In this document: piece by piece, positions 35,495 through 43,814 of the stretch
How positions within the stretch are numbered: the stretch's first letter is position 1
Layout: each line of letters opens with the position of its first letter
Source of the DNA: Desulfoscipio geothermicus DSM 3669
GTDB taxonomy: Bacteria > Bacillota > Desulfotomaculia > Desulfotomaculales > Desulfallaceae
Direction of reading: 5' to 3'
NCBI RefSeq assembly: GCF_900115975.1
Contig: NZ_FOYM01000032.1
Span: 1 to 43,814 of the forward strand
DNA: 43,814 nt
Program-made: the position numbers and the translations under genes
Notes under the pieces: generated by a model
What the model saw: the letters and a program-made list of their open reading frames with translations, nothing else
What the model was told of the DNA's origin: nothing
The model's database searches: none

Positions 35495-38234
35495 TTTTTG
35501 TTTCTTCCTTACTTGATCCATCATGAGCACCTTTTCCTCTAATTCTCAAAATAATCTCTTGCAAATCCGCTGCTGCTTCGTAGAGATTATAGGACGAGAT
35601 ATTCTTATCTAATCGAGCATAATCTTTTTCCCCTAAGTTTTGCTTAAGCTTATTTTTGTATGTTTGAAACAAATTTTTTGCCTCAGCATCTCCGTCCTGC
35701 AACAAAGCAAGCAACTCCATGAGAACTTTATGCACATCTCCAGAATCAACCTTTTTTTCTTCCTCTTCTTTAATACCAAGCACATCATCTAACTGAGTAG
35801 TGGCAAAAACACAAAGTGCCTGCAAATTTACCTTGAAATCATGCATAGCCTGGTCAAGTTGATTCTGATCATTATTTAATATCACTTGTTCCAGTGTTAC
35901 GCTGGCATCTTTCAAACCTATTGCTCCAATATTATTGGCAATGCCTTTGATTGTATGGACTAATATTTTCGCTTCCGTCAAATCGTTTATAGATAAAAGA
36001 TACTCAAGTTTATTTGCATCTTCACTATGATTGCTGATAAATTGCTTCATTATTTCTCTGTATTTCCTCTTGTTACCACCTAGTCTTCTGATCCCCTTTT
36101 CCCAATCAAGACAAGCTTGAACATCTTTTGGCGCTCCGGTTTCTTCATCAGGCATGTCCGCAAAATCTTCATCAGCAGCTTCGATTTGAATATAACTCTT
36201 CAATACTTCAATAAGTTTTAATGGATTTAATGGTTTAGTCAAATACCCGTTCATGCCTGCTGCTTTAGCTTTTTCAGCCACGCCTTCCACCGCATCCGCC
36301 GACAAAGCGATAATGGGCAGGTTCTCGGTGCCCTGTAAAGCCCTTATGCGGCGTGTTGTTTCGTATCCGTCCATCTCTGGCATTCGAATATCCATTAAAA
36401 CAGCATCGTAAAACTTTTTTTCAACCCTCTGTAAAGCTATAAAACCGTTTTCAGCTGTATCGGTGTCAAAACCTAAGTGGTTAAGAATTTCTTTAGTCAT
36501 CTGCAAATTAATGGGATTATCCTCGATAAGCAGAATTTTTTTCTTTTCAAATATTCTTGTTAATTTTGCAATTTCACCTTCCTCCTGTTCCACAGGAATT
36601 TTATCTGCAATTGAAAAATTAGCTGTAAAACTGAATGTCGACCCCTTCCCTACTTCACTTTCCACTTCTATATGGCCGCCCATGAGTTCAACCATTTTTT
36701 TGCAAATAGCCAACCCTAAACCTGTACCACCATATTTTCTTGATGTCGACGCATCTCCCTGGGTAAAAGCTTGGAAAAGCGACTTTTTCTGTTTTTCAGA
36801 AATGCCTATCCCGGTATCAGCAACGCTAAAACGTAAATTAAGCTGGTTTTGCTCTTTTTCCAGTAATTCCACCAGAATATTTATGCTTCCCTCATGGGTA
36901 AACTTTACGCTATTGGCCAGCAGGTTTAAGATAACCTGTTTGAGTCGCACTGGATCCCCTTTTATATACTGTGGTACATCCGGTTTGATGCTTAAATTAA
37001 GTTGAACCCCCTTGCGTTGAGCTTCAACGCCAATCATACCGCAAAGATCATCTATAATTTTAAATAAATCGAAATCAACCAACTCAAGTGTCATCCTGCG
37101 TGCTTCGATTTTTGAGAAATCGAGAATTTCATTGATAATTCCCAGCAAGTTTTTGGCTGCCATATCAATCTTATCGGCATACTCTTTTTGCTTCGGATCT
37201 AAGTGGCTATTCTCCAATAAGTATGTGTATCCTGTTATTGTATTTAGCGGTGTTCTGATTTCATGGCTCATATTTGCCAGAAACTCACTTTTGGCACGGT
37301 TGGCACGCTCAGCCTCATCTTTAGCAGCTTTCATAGTTTCTTCCGCCTGTTTTCGTTTCACCAGTTCATCTTGAAATGAGCCATATAAATCATTGAACGT
37401 CATAGCAAGCAGTCTGAGTTCATGCGAGCCTTCGGGGATAAGCCTGAAACTTTCATTACTAAAAGAGATATCTTTCAATAACTCGGTATAATTCTTAATT
37501 GGATAGTTAATTTGTGTAAAAAGAATTCTAATCAACACCGCAACTGCACCAATAATAATACCGGCAAGTATGGTTTGTAAAATTGCCGCTCTTCTGGTAC
37601 CTTCACGAGCCACTTCCAATTCAGCTTCCAAACGTGCATTCATAACTTGTTGGAATTTCTCAATGGGGCTCATGATACTTTTCTTATCCGCGTCATACTG
37701 AGCATCAAACATAATAGCACGTGCTTTAGCAAATTTTTCCTCTTTGCTTAGCTGCTGTTCTTCTTCACTTAAACGATAACTGGCGACTTCAGGAACCATG
37801 TTAGCTTCTTTTTCTCCCAGACCTTCTAAAACCAACCGCATGGAATGTCTCTCAGTTTCCACAAGGTCATCGGAATGTTTTTTCGCCTCTGCCAACAGCG
37901 CCTTCTCAGCAGGTGGTGAATCAAGTTCACCAAGTCGAGATATAACATAATCCCTCGTTTTTGTTATATTAATTTCTTCCCAATATTTATATAAATGGGT
38001 GATATCTTTAGTTACAGCATATTTTCTTGCTTCCGCTGTCAAATAATCGGAAGCGTCCGCCAGATCCATACCAAGCTGTTTGAATTCTGTTCTTCTTTTT
38101 TCAGCAGTTTGCTCGGCTTTAATACTCTGACTCATATATAAAATACTTCCTGCCAGCAATGTCGCTATGAGGAAAAATATGCCCAAAATCAGCGCACTAA
38201 TGGTTGACTGCTTTATAATCATTTTTGAGCTCAC
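35487..38234 (-). CDS. hybrid sensor histidine kinase with receiver and HPt domains
   Basis: 915 residues. A membrane segment (about 12-33) is followed by a ~180-residue helical sensor outside the cell, a second membrane segment (about 217-240) and a HAMP-like linker. The kinase core has MSHEIRTPLN (His324), NSVKFTHEG, DTGIGIS and GGTGLGLAI. A receiver domain with Asp615 (LMDIRMPEMDG) follows, then a C-terminal HPt domain with His760 in LVHTIKGIANNIGA. This is a multistep phosphorelay in one protein, probably passing phosphate to the overlapping AraC-type regulator. The signal is unknown. Confidence 0.92.
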   Translation of the reverse strand: MSSKMIIKQSTISALILGIFFLIATLLAGSILYMSQSIKAEQTAEKRRTEFKQLGMDLADASDYLTAEARKYAVTKDITHLYKYWEEINITKTRDYVISRLGELDSPPAEKALLAEAKKHSDDLVETERHSMRLVLEGLGEKEANMVPEVASYRLSEEEQQLSKEEKFAKARAIMFDAQYDADKKSIMSPIEKFQQVMNARLEAELEVAREGTRRAAILQTILAGIIIGAVAVLIRILFTQINYPIKNYTELLKDISFSNESFRLIPEGSHELRLLAMTFNDLYGSFQDELVKRKQAEETMKAAKDEAERANRAKSEFLANMSHEIRTPLNTITGYTYLLENSHLDPKQKEYADKIDMAAKNLLGIINEILDFSKIEARRMTLELVDFDLFKIIDDLCGMIGVEAQRKGVQLNLSIKPDVPQYIKGDPVRLKQVILNLLANSVKFTHEGSINILVELLEKEQNQLNLRFSVADTGIGISEKQKKSLFQAFTQGDASTSRKYGGTGLGLAICKKMVELMGGHIEVESEVGKGSTFSFTANFSIADKIPVEQEEGEIAKLTRIFEKKKILLIEDNPINLQMTKEILNHLGFDTDTAENGFIALQRVEKKFYDAVLMDIRMPEMDGYETTRRIRALQGTENLPIIALSADAVEGVAEKAKAAGMNGYLTKPLNPLKLIEVLKSYIQIEAADEDFADMPDEETGAPKDVQACLDWEKGIRRLGGNKRKYREIMKQFISNHSEDANKLEYLLSINDLTEAKILVHTIKGIANNIGAIGLKDASVTLEQVILNNDQNQLDQAMHDFKVNLQALCVFATTQLDDVLGIKEEEEKKVDSGDVHKVLMELLALLQDGDAEAKNLFQTYKNKLKQNLGEKDYARLDKNISSYNLYEAAADLQEIILRIRGKGAHDGSSKEETKNV

Positions 38235-38519
38235 GTTCTTTACCTCCGCAACTTGCTTAATATATTAAACATATCATCAAAAAATTACTAACTGGCCAAG
38301 GGAATCGTTAAACAGGTAAATAAAATAAAGGCAAAGAAGTTGGTATGCAAGCTCTGCAAACCACAGCCTCTTTGCCTTGAAATTTATTGTAAACTATAAT
38401 AACAGCTTTTGCAAATGTCAAAAATAAAAATCCAAAGGGATTGTTTTCATACGTTCCTTCGTTTAATATTTAATCATCTGGAAGAGGACGCACAGAATAT
38501 ATTCACGGAGATGATACCC

Positions 38520-39641
38520 TTGGAAATAATCCAAAAGAACAATCAACCAGAAATATTACTGGTAGAAGATACACCGGAACATATTGAAGCAGTTGTAGCA
38601 GTACTGCAAAAAAACAATTTTAGAATAAGAATTGCCAACAAATGGAGTACTGCTCTAAAACTTTTAAGTCAGCATCAACCGGATTTGATTCTATTAGATA
38701 TTTTTATGCCTGAAATGGATGGTTTTGAACTGTGTAAAACTATTAAAAGGAACCGTGCATATAGTAGTATCCCCATCATATTTTTAACTGCCCGGGATGA
38801 TGAAGATAGTATCCGGAAGGGATTCGAACTTGGAGCACAGGATTACGTAATCAAGCCCTTCAACACCTCCGAACTGCTGGCCCGTGTAAAAACGCACATC
38901 AAGCTAAAGCAGCAAACTGAATCGCTCAAAGAAGCTAATCGCGAATTAGACAGCTTTTGCTATACTATAGCTCACGATTTAAAAGCTCCGCTGTTGTCAA
39001 TTAATAAGCTTATTGAATATCTTGTTGCAGATTATAGGAATGAACTAGATAGTGAAGGCCAAGAGCTGGTTACTATTATTCAGGAAAAATCTCTGGAAGT
39101 CATTGCTATCATTGAGCATTTGCTTGAGTTCTCAAAGATGTGTGAAATGCCAATGCAAAATGAAGTTATACAGTTAGAGCATTTGTTTCTTGATGTATAT
39201 AATGAGCTTGTTCAGCTACAAGGTGAACGGCAAGTCGAATTAAATCTTAAACCTTTGCCTAATGTAACTGGCGATCCTGTAATGATGAGAATGCTTGTTT
39301 CAAATATACTTTCTAATGCATTAAAGTATACGCGGACCAGGGAAATTGCCATGATCGAGGTTAGCTTTAGCGAGAGCGAAAACGAATACACCTTTGCAGT
39401 GAAAGATAATGGTGTAGGGTTTGATATGCGTTATTCAGCTCGACTTTTTGGAGTATTCCAAAGACTCCATTCACAAAATGAGTTTGAAGGTTCAGGTGTA
39501 GGACTCGCTATATGTCAGAAAATACTCAAAAGGCATAATGGTCAAGCCTGGATGATTGGCGAAATTGATAAAGGTGCTACTTTTTATTTTAGTTTTCCGA
39601 AGCAAGCGGCGTGCGCCGCAGCAACATTGAGGTCTACTTGA
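38520..39641 (+). CDS. receiver-domain-linked histidine kinase (REC-HisKA-HATPase)
   Basis: 373 residues from the TTG at 38520, which has GGAG nine bases upstream; in-frame starts further up (38409, 38415) lack a ribosome site. The order is reversed from usual: the receiver domain comes first (EILLVEDTPE, Asp60 in LLDIFMPEMDG, Lys in VIKPFN). A coiled linker and HisKA (CYTIAHDLKAPLLS, His152) follow, then the ATPase domain (NALKYT, DNGVGFD, GSGVGLAIC). There are no membrane segments. Such proteins can be phosphorylated by a partner and then signal onward. It is divergent from the hybrid kinase with 285 bases between them, so cross-talk is possible. The tail AACAAATLRST is low in complexity. 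Confidence 0.88.
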   Translation: MEIIQKNNQPEILLVEDTPEHIEAVVAVLQKNNFRIRIANKWSTALKLLSQHQPDLILLDIFMPEMDGFELCKTIKRNRAYSSIPIIFLTARDDEDSIRKGFELGAQDYVIKPFNTSELLARVKTHIKLKQQTESLKEANRELDSFCYTIAHDLKAPLLSINKLIEYLVADYRNELDSEGQELVTIIQEKSLEVIAIIEHLLEFSKMCEMPMQNEVIQLEHLFLDVYNELVQLQGERQVELNLKPLPNVTGDPVMMRMLVSNILSNALKYTRTREIAMIEVSFSESENEYTFAVKDNGVGFDMRYSARLFGVFQRLHSQNEFEGSGVGLAICQKILKRHNGQAWMIGEIDKGATFYFSFPKQAACAAATLRST

Positions 39642-39716
39642 AAATTTAAGTTTTCCCAGATATACTACCTAATTCCTTAATAATATCACCTCGTAATTTA
39701 AATCTTAGAGTTTTAA

Positions 39717-39821
39717 CGAAGAATCCTACCAATATGGAACCGGGAGGGGGTCGAGAAGTTGGCCCAATACATTGTCCGGACTCCCATCGCACAGGAAAGT
39801 AGTCTTCCCCCGATAAATTAG
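39717..39821 (+). mobile_element. remnant of IS91/IS801-type transposase
   Basis: About 34 codons on the plus strand reading WNREGVEKLAQYIVRTPIAQESSLPP before a TAG. The pattern E-G-V-x-x-L-A-x-Y-I-x-R-x-P-x-S/A-Q-E is a conserved stretch of the putative-transposase domain of IS91-like elements. Nothing else of the gene remains. Confidence 0.5.
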
Positions 39822-39858
39822 ACAGTGATTGATTTATTTCCATGTGTAGTTAATATTG

Positions 39859-40080
39859 TCAAGAAGCGCATTGTCCTAGCTTTTCATAACTTTCCGGACT
39901 CATGTAGTTTATTGAAGAATGCATCCTAACCCGGTTGTAGAATACTTCTATGTATTCAAACAAGTCCCGGCGTGCCTGGGCACGAGTCTTATATAGCCGA
40001 TGGTAAACCAACTCCGTTTTGAGGGTGTGAAAAAAACTCTCCATTACAGCATTATCCCAACAGTTTCCTTTTCGGCTCAT
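39859..40080 (-). mobile_element. IS3-family transposase (OrfB) C-terminal fragment
   Basis: 73 codons beginning [30 protein letters not shown] and ending [19 protein letters not shown]. This is the last part of the DDE integrase core of IS3-type OrfB, with the catalytic Glu in NAVMESFF. The first two catalytic aspartates and OrfA are missing. The end of the element may lie near 39840. It is inactive. Confidence 0.88.
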
Positions 40081-40142
40081 AGAGCACTCTATATGTATAC
40101 TCGCCTTTCCTCTCCCACAGCTTCCAGCACCTCCTGTTAATA

Positions 40143-40394
40143 CTATACACTCTTAACTTGGTGTCTATCAAATCGAGGGAGAGGCAAACTTTCAGGCTGA
40201 TTGTTGGCAGGTCGACCGAAATTAGAATAAAGAGATGAAATAACATCTTTAAGAGGGTCTAAATCAAGCACATATACCTTTTCAATAAGGTCAGCATAAA
40301 AACTCATTTGGGATTCATGTTCTAAAATTAAAGACTTGAGCTTAGATACCAACCAAACTTGATATTCATAGTGAGAACGCCAATAACCTAACAA
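40143..40394 (-). mobile_element. transposase N-terminal fragment of another family
   Basis: 83 codons reading MLGYWRSHYEYQVWLVSKLKSLILEH, then DLIEKVYVLDLDPLKDVISSLYSNFGRPANNQPES. The G-R-P-A-x-N-Q-P-E motif with a preceding L-D-P...Y pattern is the start of a DDE transposase that normally continues I-x-R-S-L-V-L-M. Similarity ends at NQPES. I cannot name the family with confidence (an ISNCY-type element is possible). Confidence 0.55.
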
Positions 40395-40539
40395 AAAAAT
40401 CGCCTCCGAAGATGGATTAAAGGTAAAAAATACTTAAACAGCGTTTCTACTTAAATGTAACAAGCCTAGAAAATTTTAATGGAAAGGATGGTAATAACAT
40501 ATTTTTATAAAAAAATCTAATTCTTAGGAGGTGAATTTT

Positions 40540-41319
40540 ATGAAAAAGCGTATAGTATCAATTACCGTAATTTTTGCTTATTATTAGTGAACTTTTTACC
40601 GGCGGCCTTTGCTATGGAAAAAGACTTAAAAAATCAGGATATCAAAATTGTTTATATAAGCAAAAGTAAAAGCAAAGTTTTAGAGGCAAAATCTGGTTCT
40701 ACTACTACCTATATAGTTCTTGTAGATCCAATAAAAATTAATGACCTTTCAGATAAGAAAAAAATAAAGAAGATTACGGACAAGGACAAAGAAGCTAAAA
40801 TAGTAGGTAATCGAACTTACTTTACTTTTGTCGATGATCTTGAGAAAGCTAAAAAAATGGCTGATAGTGCACCTACCTCCGATAGTAATACTTCAGGGGA
40901 AGTTTCAACGGAACCTATTGATTACTTTTGGCACTACAGTTATATCGAAGACTATTATTCCGGAGGCGTCCTTAATTATCATACTCACTTAACACCAACT
41001 GATGTGGCATATGTTCGAGATGTTGGAATAGCTATAGCGGATACGTTGTCAGCCGTACTCGTTGCTACTGGGGGTGTTACGGGACCTGTTTGGCGTTGTG
41101 CTTGGAGGTATAGTAACTATTGCAATACTCAGTTATTTCCAATTTACAACCAATTCTGATGGTTCATTAGATATTAATGCAAAACGCACAGACTTGAATA
41201 TCAATGATACTACGGTTGAATCAGGAGAACGCCTTGGTCTTGCCCAAGCTGGAACCGGTTATTGGAGGACATACTATTGGCCCAGTAGTGCACCCGATTA
41301 TAGCTTACAAGGGGGATTT
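40540..41319 (+). pseudogene. secreted protein gene broken by two frameshifts, family unknown
   Basis: TAGGAGGTG precedes ATG at 40540. The first frame gives MKKRIVSITVIFA and then stops after YY because one T is missing. In the next frame the signal peptide continues LLVNFLPAAFAMEKDLKNQD and a ~170-residue extracellular part follows, with KIVYISKSKSKVLEAKSG and YFWHYSYIEDYYSGGVLNYH. A second shift near 41090 restores the first frame, in a glycine-rich hydrophobic stretch (VATGGVTG...VVLGGIVTIAIL), then SYFQFTTNSDGSLDINAK and YWRTYYWPSSAPDYS. The frame runs on without a stop into the next gene. A secreted, perhaps membrane-active product is suggested by the hydrophobic segment. Sequencing errors could also explain it. 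Confidence 0.6.
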
Positions 41320-41511
41320 ATGGCAAAATACGCAAGGTTAATACCAATAATATTTTTATTATTGGTAACATTAATTACAGATACATTTGTAAGGTCTTAC
41401 TTTATTGATATCGGATTACCTCCTAAAGATACTTATACCATAACAATAATTTCTGTAATAAGTTATATTTTAGGTGTCCTATCAATGGAGTTATATAACC
41501 GTTATCGTTAA
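41320..41511 (+). CDS. small membrane protein, 63 residues
   Basis: ATG at 41320 with AAGGGGGATTT just before it. The protein reads MAKYARLIPIIFLLLVTLI, then FVRSYFIDIGLPPKDTYTI, and ends VISYILGVLSMELYNRYR, with two hydrophobic segments. The frame is open through from the broken secreted-protein gene, so it may instead be its C-terminal end. As a separate gene it could be an immunity-like or anchoring partner, but nothing shows this directly. Confidence 0.45.
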   Translation: MAKYARLIPIIFLLLVTLITDTFVRSYFIDIGLPPKDTYTITIISVISYILGVLSMELYNRYR

Positions 41512-41532
41512 AATATAATGCTCGGTCGTCAA

Positions 41533-41558
41533 GGAAGGGCAAGACCCTTCCTTTTTCT
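41533..41558 (+). terminator. rho-independent terminator
   Basis: GGAAGGG (41533-41539) and CCCTTCC (41545-41551) with a five-base loop, followed by five T on the plus strand. It ends the transcript of the broken secreted-protein gene and the small membrane protein. Confidence 0.85.
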
Positions 41559-41564
41559 CCTAAA

Positions 41565-41942
41565 TGGGGTCTGACCCCAGCGAACGGTATCTCTTTTTTA
41601 GATGAAAAATAGAACAATATCAAACACCGCCTGTCCTATATTAGCCAGAATTAGCGGGAAAGACGCTGGTAAGTTATGAAACGATGAAGAACTGGCTCAA
41701 GCTAACTTGAAGCAGAAACTGTTCCACAGTCAATGGAATTATATAATTTCACCCAATAGCCTATGCCACTGAATTTTTTTTGACTATTACCATTTTTTTT
41801 GAAACCAAATGGCGCACTGCAAATTAACGAAGGCCCCCGTACAGTTTGGTCATATACACACATTACCCTAACCCATTAGACGAATTTGACAATTCCAAAG
41901 ATATTTAATTAATTGATGATTATAGTAAACTAAATCAATATG
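41565..41942. other. intergenic stretch with palindrome and a weak transposase relic
   Basis: TGGGGTC-T-GACCCCA (41565-41579) is a perfect palindrome. From 41683 to 41772 the plus strand reads DEELAQANLKQKLFHSQWNYIISP before a stop. FHxxWNYxIxP resembles the FHGEWNYTIKP stretch of ISAzo13-type transposases, so it may be a short relic. The remaining bases (41773-41942) are AT-rich with no frame of interest. Confidence 0.4.
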
Positions 41943-42224
41943 TTACCGTGTCTTGATTGTGCTCCAGCCACTACTGGTGGATTTCTGCAATGAGACAGTC
42001 AAATCTACACTGTGTGAATCGTCGTAAAGGGTAACAATCCCTACGCAGGTGGCTTTTCCGGATGAGCTGATAGATAGGCCCGGATTTAACATAGAGATGT
42101 ACGTAAATTGAGGGGTTATTACTGCTTTTTGGGACTCTTTTTTTGTCCCCGCATCTGCGTAAACCGGAACAGCGGAGAAAATGACCATAAGGAAGAGAAT
42201 ACCCATGCAGACAAATTTTTTCAT
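41943..42224 (-). CDS. small secreted protein, possibly truncated
   Basis: 93 residues with a clear signal peptide (MKKFVCMGILFLMVIFSAVPVYA, cleavage near ADAG). The mature part reads ITPQFTYISMLNPGLSISSSGKATCVGIVTLYDD and SVDLTVSLQKSTSSGWSTIKTR. The I-x-P-x-x-x-x-I-S-x-x-x-x-x-L-S-I-S-x-S-G-K-A-x-C pattern is seen in small Clostridia proteins (from memory, DUF6147-like), which usually continue past W-x-T-I-K for 20-40 residues, so the end may be lost. AAAAGGAGG precedes the ATG. Function unknown; it may be a cell-surface protein. Confidence 0.7.
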   Translation of the reverse strand: MKKFVCMGILFLMVIFSAVPVYADAGTKKESQKAVITPQFTYISMLNPGLSISSSGKATCVGIVTLYDDSHSVDLTVSLQKSTSSGWSTIKTR

Positions 42225-42308
42225 AAATAAAAACCTCCTTTTAATTATCTTTCACCCATTAAAGACAATTAAGGGAGGTTTTCTGCAACAATAAAATTCA
42301 AATATATT

Positions 42309-43076
42309 TTACTTTACATAGATAACCCCTTCGGCTACCTTCATCGCCGTGTCTTTACCCGTTCGTGTCTGAACCATAAGAATACGGTTATCCATTTCCC
42401 ATACGATTGTAACCATAGAATTTTTCACCATAAGCGTTCCCTTATGCCCATTGATACTGACTGTTTCAAATTCAGAAGCATCCTCCGTATCCACCCCGGG
42501 GCTGTTGGCTCCGCTTAATTCCGTATAAATGATATGCGATTTGTCTTGCTGGTTTTCAAATATGATTCTTTTATAAGATTCGCTGCTGGAAATGTTGCTG
42601 ACTTTATATCCGTCCGGTATATAGGTCGGAACATAGCTATTTGTCCAGTTTACAACCAGATTCCCACCCTCCGGGCCGCCACCGCTGTCCTTTAATTGAA
42701 AAGACGTATATTCTGGTTGAATATTCATTAAAAAATTCAGCACCCTGACCCTAACTGCCTGCACGGTCCCCACGGTGGTAAAGAATATAACAATAATGGC
42801 CAGCAAAGCGACAGCAGTTCTGTTTAATGCTCTCAACATGCGCTGCCTTCTGGCGTAAGCCTTCGGCTTTTTAAAATGAGCATCCAGTTGTTGGTTAAAC
42901 CTTTTGAATGTCTCCCCGGAAGGCAGGGCCTCCGAGGTATTTTTCAGCTTTTCTTTTTCTTCCAGAAAAAGCTTTCCTTCCTTTTCCGCGGCATCGTGCA
43001 TGATCAGTTTGAACAGACTGTCTTCATATTCCTCATAAAGCTTTTTTCGAATTTGTTCCGGGCTGTTATTCAGCAC
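42309..43076 (-). CDS. membrane protein with DUF4367-like domain, probable anti-sigma factor
   Basis: 255 residues. The first 85 are charged and cytoplasmic (MLNNSPEQIRKKLYEEYEDS, EAEKEGKLFLEEKE-like helices), followed by one membrane segment (about 86-108). The extracellular part has NWTNSYVPTYIPDGYKVSNISSSES, FENQQDKSHIIYTE and SINGHKGTLMVKNSMVTIVWEMDNRILMVQT, the DUF4367 pattern of Firmicutes. The gene overlaps the 3' end of the sigma-factor gene by 11 bases, which is typical of ECF sigma/anti-sigma pairs. The partner sigma gene lacks its 5' end, so the pair may be inactive. Confidence 0.75.
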   Translation of the reverse strand: MLNNSPEQIRKKLYEEYEDSLFKLIMHDAAEKEGKLFLEEKEKLKNTSEALPSGETFKRFNQQLDAHFKKPKAYARRQRMLRALNRTAVALLAIIVIFFTTVGTVQAVRVRVLNFLMNIQPEYTSFQLKDSGGGPEGGNLVVNWTNSYVPTYIPDGYKVSNISSSESYKRIIFENQQDKSHIIYTELSGANSPGVDTEDASEFETVSINGHKGTLMVKNSMVTIVWEMDNRILMVQTRTGKDTAMKVAEGVIYVK

Positions 43077-43497
43077 GCTTATTCATCTCCTTATCCATGA
43101 GTTCTTTGGCTGCTCTTCGGGCTCTTGTCAAATATTGCCGTACACTGTCGGGGGCTATTCCGAAAGTTTCCGCTATTTCCGTATCAGTCATTTCCAGTAT
43201 GTACTTAAAATACAATAAATCTTTCTGCTTCTCCGAAAGCCTCAATATGGCATTCCCCATCTCTTCTATTTCTTCCTGATGGATGATCCTGTCTTCTATG
43301 GTGCCTTCAAGGCTGGGAACCTTTTCCGCCAGATCCATGTCTTCTCCATAATACGTATGCTTTTTTTGTACACTTCTATGTTTCATGAAGTTGATTGCCA
43401 ACCTCCTGGAAGTATAGACAACATAAGCGGCTGTCTTGCAACTGTCTAGAGTTCGAACTAAAGATATCTTTTCAAGAGCCTGTTCGAAAAGCCGTCT
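43066..43497 (-). pseudogene. ECF sigma-70 factor, 5'-truncated
   Basis: The frame is open from 43497 and reads RRLFEQALEKISLVRTLDSCKTAAYVVYTSRRLAINFMKH, the end of sigma region 2. Region 4 follows with LRLSEKQKDLLYFKYILEMTDTEIAETFGIAPDSVRQYLTRARRAAKEL. A TAG lies directly upstream (43498-43500), and residues before RRLFE, about the first 50 of region 2 with the start codon, are missing. Without promoter-10 recognition residues it should not work. An internal ATG (43386) would give region 4 only. It overlaps the DUF4367 gene. Confidence 0.75.
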
Positions 43498-43661
43498 CTA
43501 TCATGAAAAATAAAGAAATAATTACCAAAAATACCATGGCTATTTTGACAAAAATCATGTCTATTTATGCTAAACAATATTATCACGTAAATTGCGCTTA
43601 AAATTGGACAGAGATATCCTGTGGATTGTGGATAATGTTTTTTTCAGGTATGAATTTAGTT

Positions 43662-43814
43662 TTATACACCAACCGGGTGTGTAAAACTATTGATTCGCAT
43701 TTTATTCAAAAACTCATCCCGTTCCTTTGGAATAACGGTAGCACGCATATGTTTTATCATCAGCTTAATTAGTCTAAAGATGTCCGTCATTACAGTAAAT
43801 ATCTGCACCCTGGG
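43662..43814 (-). CDS. partial reading frame running off the window edge
   Basis: In frame from the window edge to a TAA at 43662-43664 the minus strand reads RVQIFTVMTDIFRLIKLMIKH, then VIPKERDEFLNKMRINSFTHP. An ATG lies at 43790. I do not recognise a family; the helical, basic character is compatible with many proteins. Most of the gene, if real, lies beyond the window. Confidence 0.35.
   Translation of the reverse strand, partial: PRVQIFTVMTDIFRLIKLMIKHMRATVIPKERDEFLNKMRINSFTHPVGV

Noticed and set aside
43627-43635. DnaA-box match TGTGGATAA
   Set aside because: A single nine-base match without a cluster, AT-rich unwinding element or dnaA/dnaN context.

Overview
The window looks like a chromosomal segment of a spore-forming, anaerobic Gram-positive bacterium of the Desulfotomaculum/Pelotomaculum type (Peptococcaceae-like Clostridia). 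The pointers are a SpoVB-type flippase, a CIRCE-controlled groESL operon, a large set of molybdenum/tungsten-cofactor genes with a formate dehydrogenase remnant, a cytoplasmic PAS kinase of sporulation-kinase layout, and many small decayed insertion sequences. The assignment is inferred from gene content; no database was searched.

Layout. 1-6 kb: tRNA-Thr end, spoVB-like, ogt with an EamA stub, cysK, groEL/groES with promoter, CIRCE and terminator. 6.2-14.5 kb: a cofactor island with mogA, fdhD, a MoeA fused to a periplasmic-binding-like domain, a second moeA preceded by a 59-residue cysteine protein, an unknown gene plus metallophosphoesterase pair, a MoaD/ThiS-like protein, and a broken formate dehydrogenase gene. 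14.5-16.6 kb: a YkgJ-type cysteine-cluster protein and an MFS exporter. 16.6-20.8 kb: a low-density zone with a candidate orphan IscB-type guide RNA (HEARO/omega RNA) and iscB start stub, a TnpA fragment, a PAS histidine kinase, a DUF433/DUF5615 pair, an integrase fragment and a possible IS200/IS605 right end. 20.8-24.1 kb: chemoreceptor, unknown gene, acuA.

24.1-34.1 kb: a complete twelve-gene minus-strand unit reads urtABCDE (urea ABC importer) then ureABCEFGD (urease structural and nickel-insertion genes). Urea would be imported, hydrolysed to ammonia and CO2, and used as nitrogen source. An intercistronic hairpin follows urtA. Upstream lies a hybrid sensor kinase with an overlapping AraC-type response regulator, and a divergent REC-kinase protein. 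Palindromes lie between the regulator pair and urtA. Their link to urea use is inference from position.

39.7-43.8 kb is an accessory tail: fragments of at least three transposase families, a frameshifted secreted-protein gene with a small membrane protein downstream, a small secreted protein, and a 5'-truncated ECF sigma factor overlapping a DUF4367 membrane protein. By eye the first ~16.6 kb is GC-rich, while 24-44 kb is clearly AT-richer, so the urea block and the tail may have a different history.

The strongest candidates for something undescribed are the orphan guide-RNA-like element at 16.65-16.90 kb, the unannotated 59-residue cysteine protein in the cofactor island, and the unknown gene/metallophosphoesterase pair. 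All need covariance-model or profile searches.
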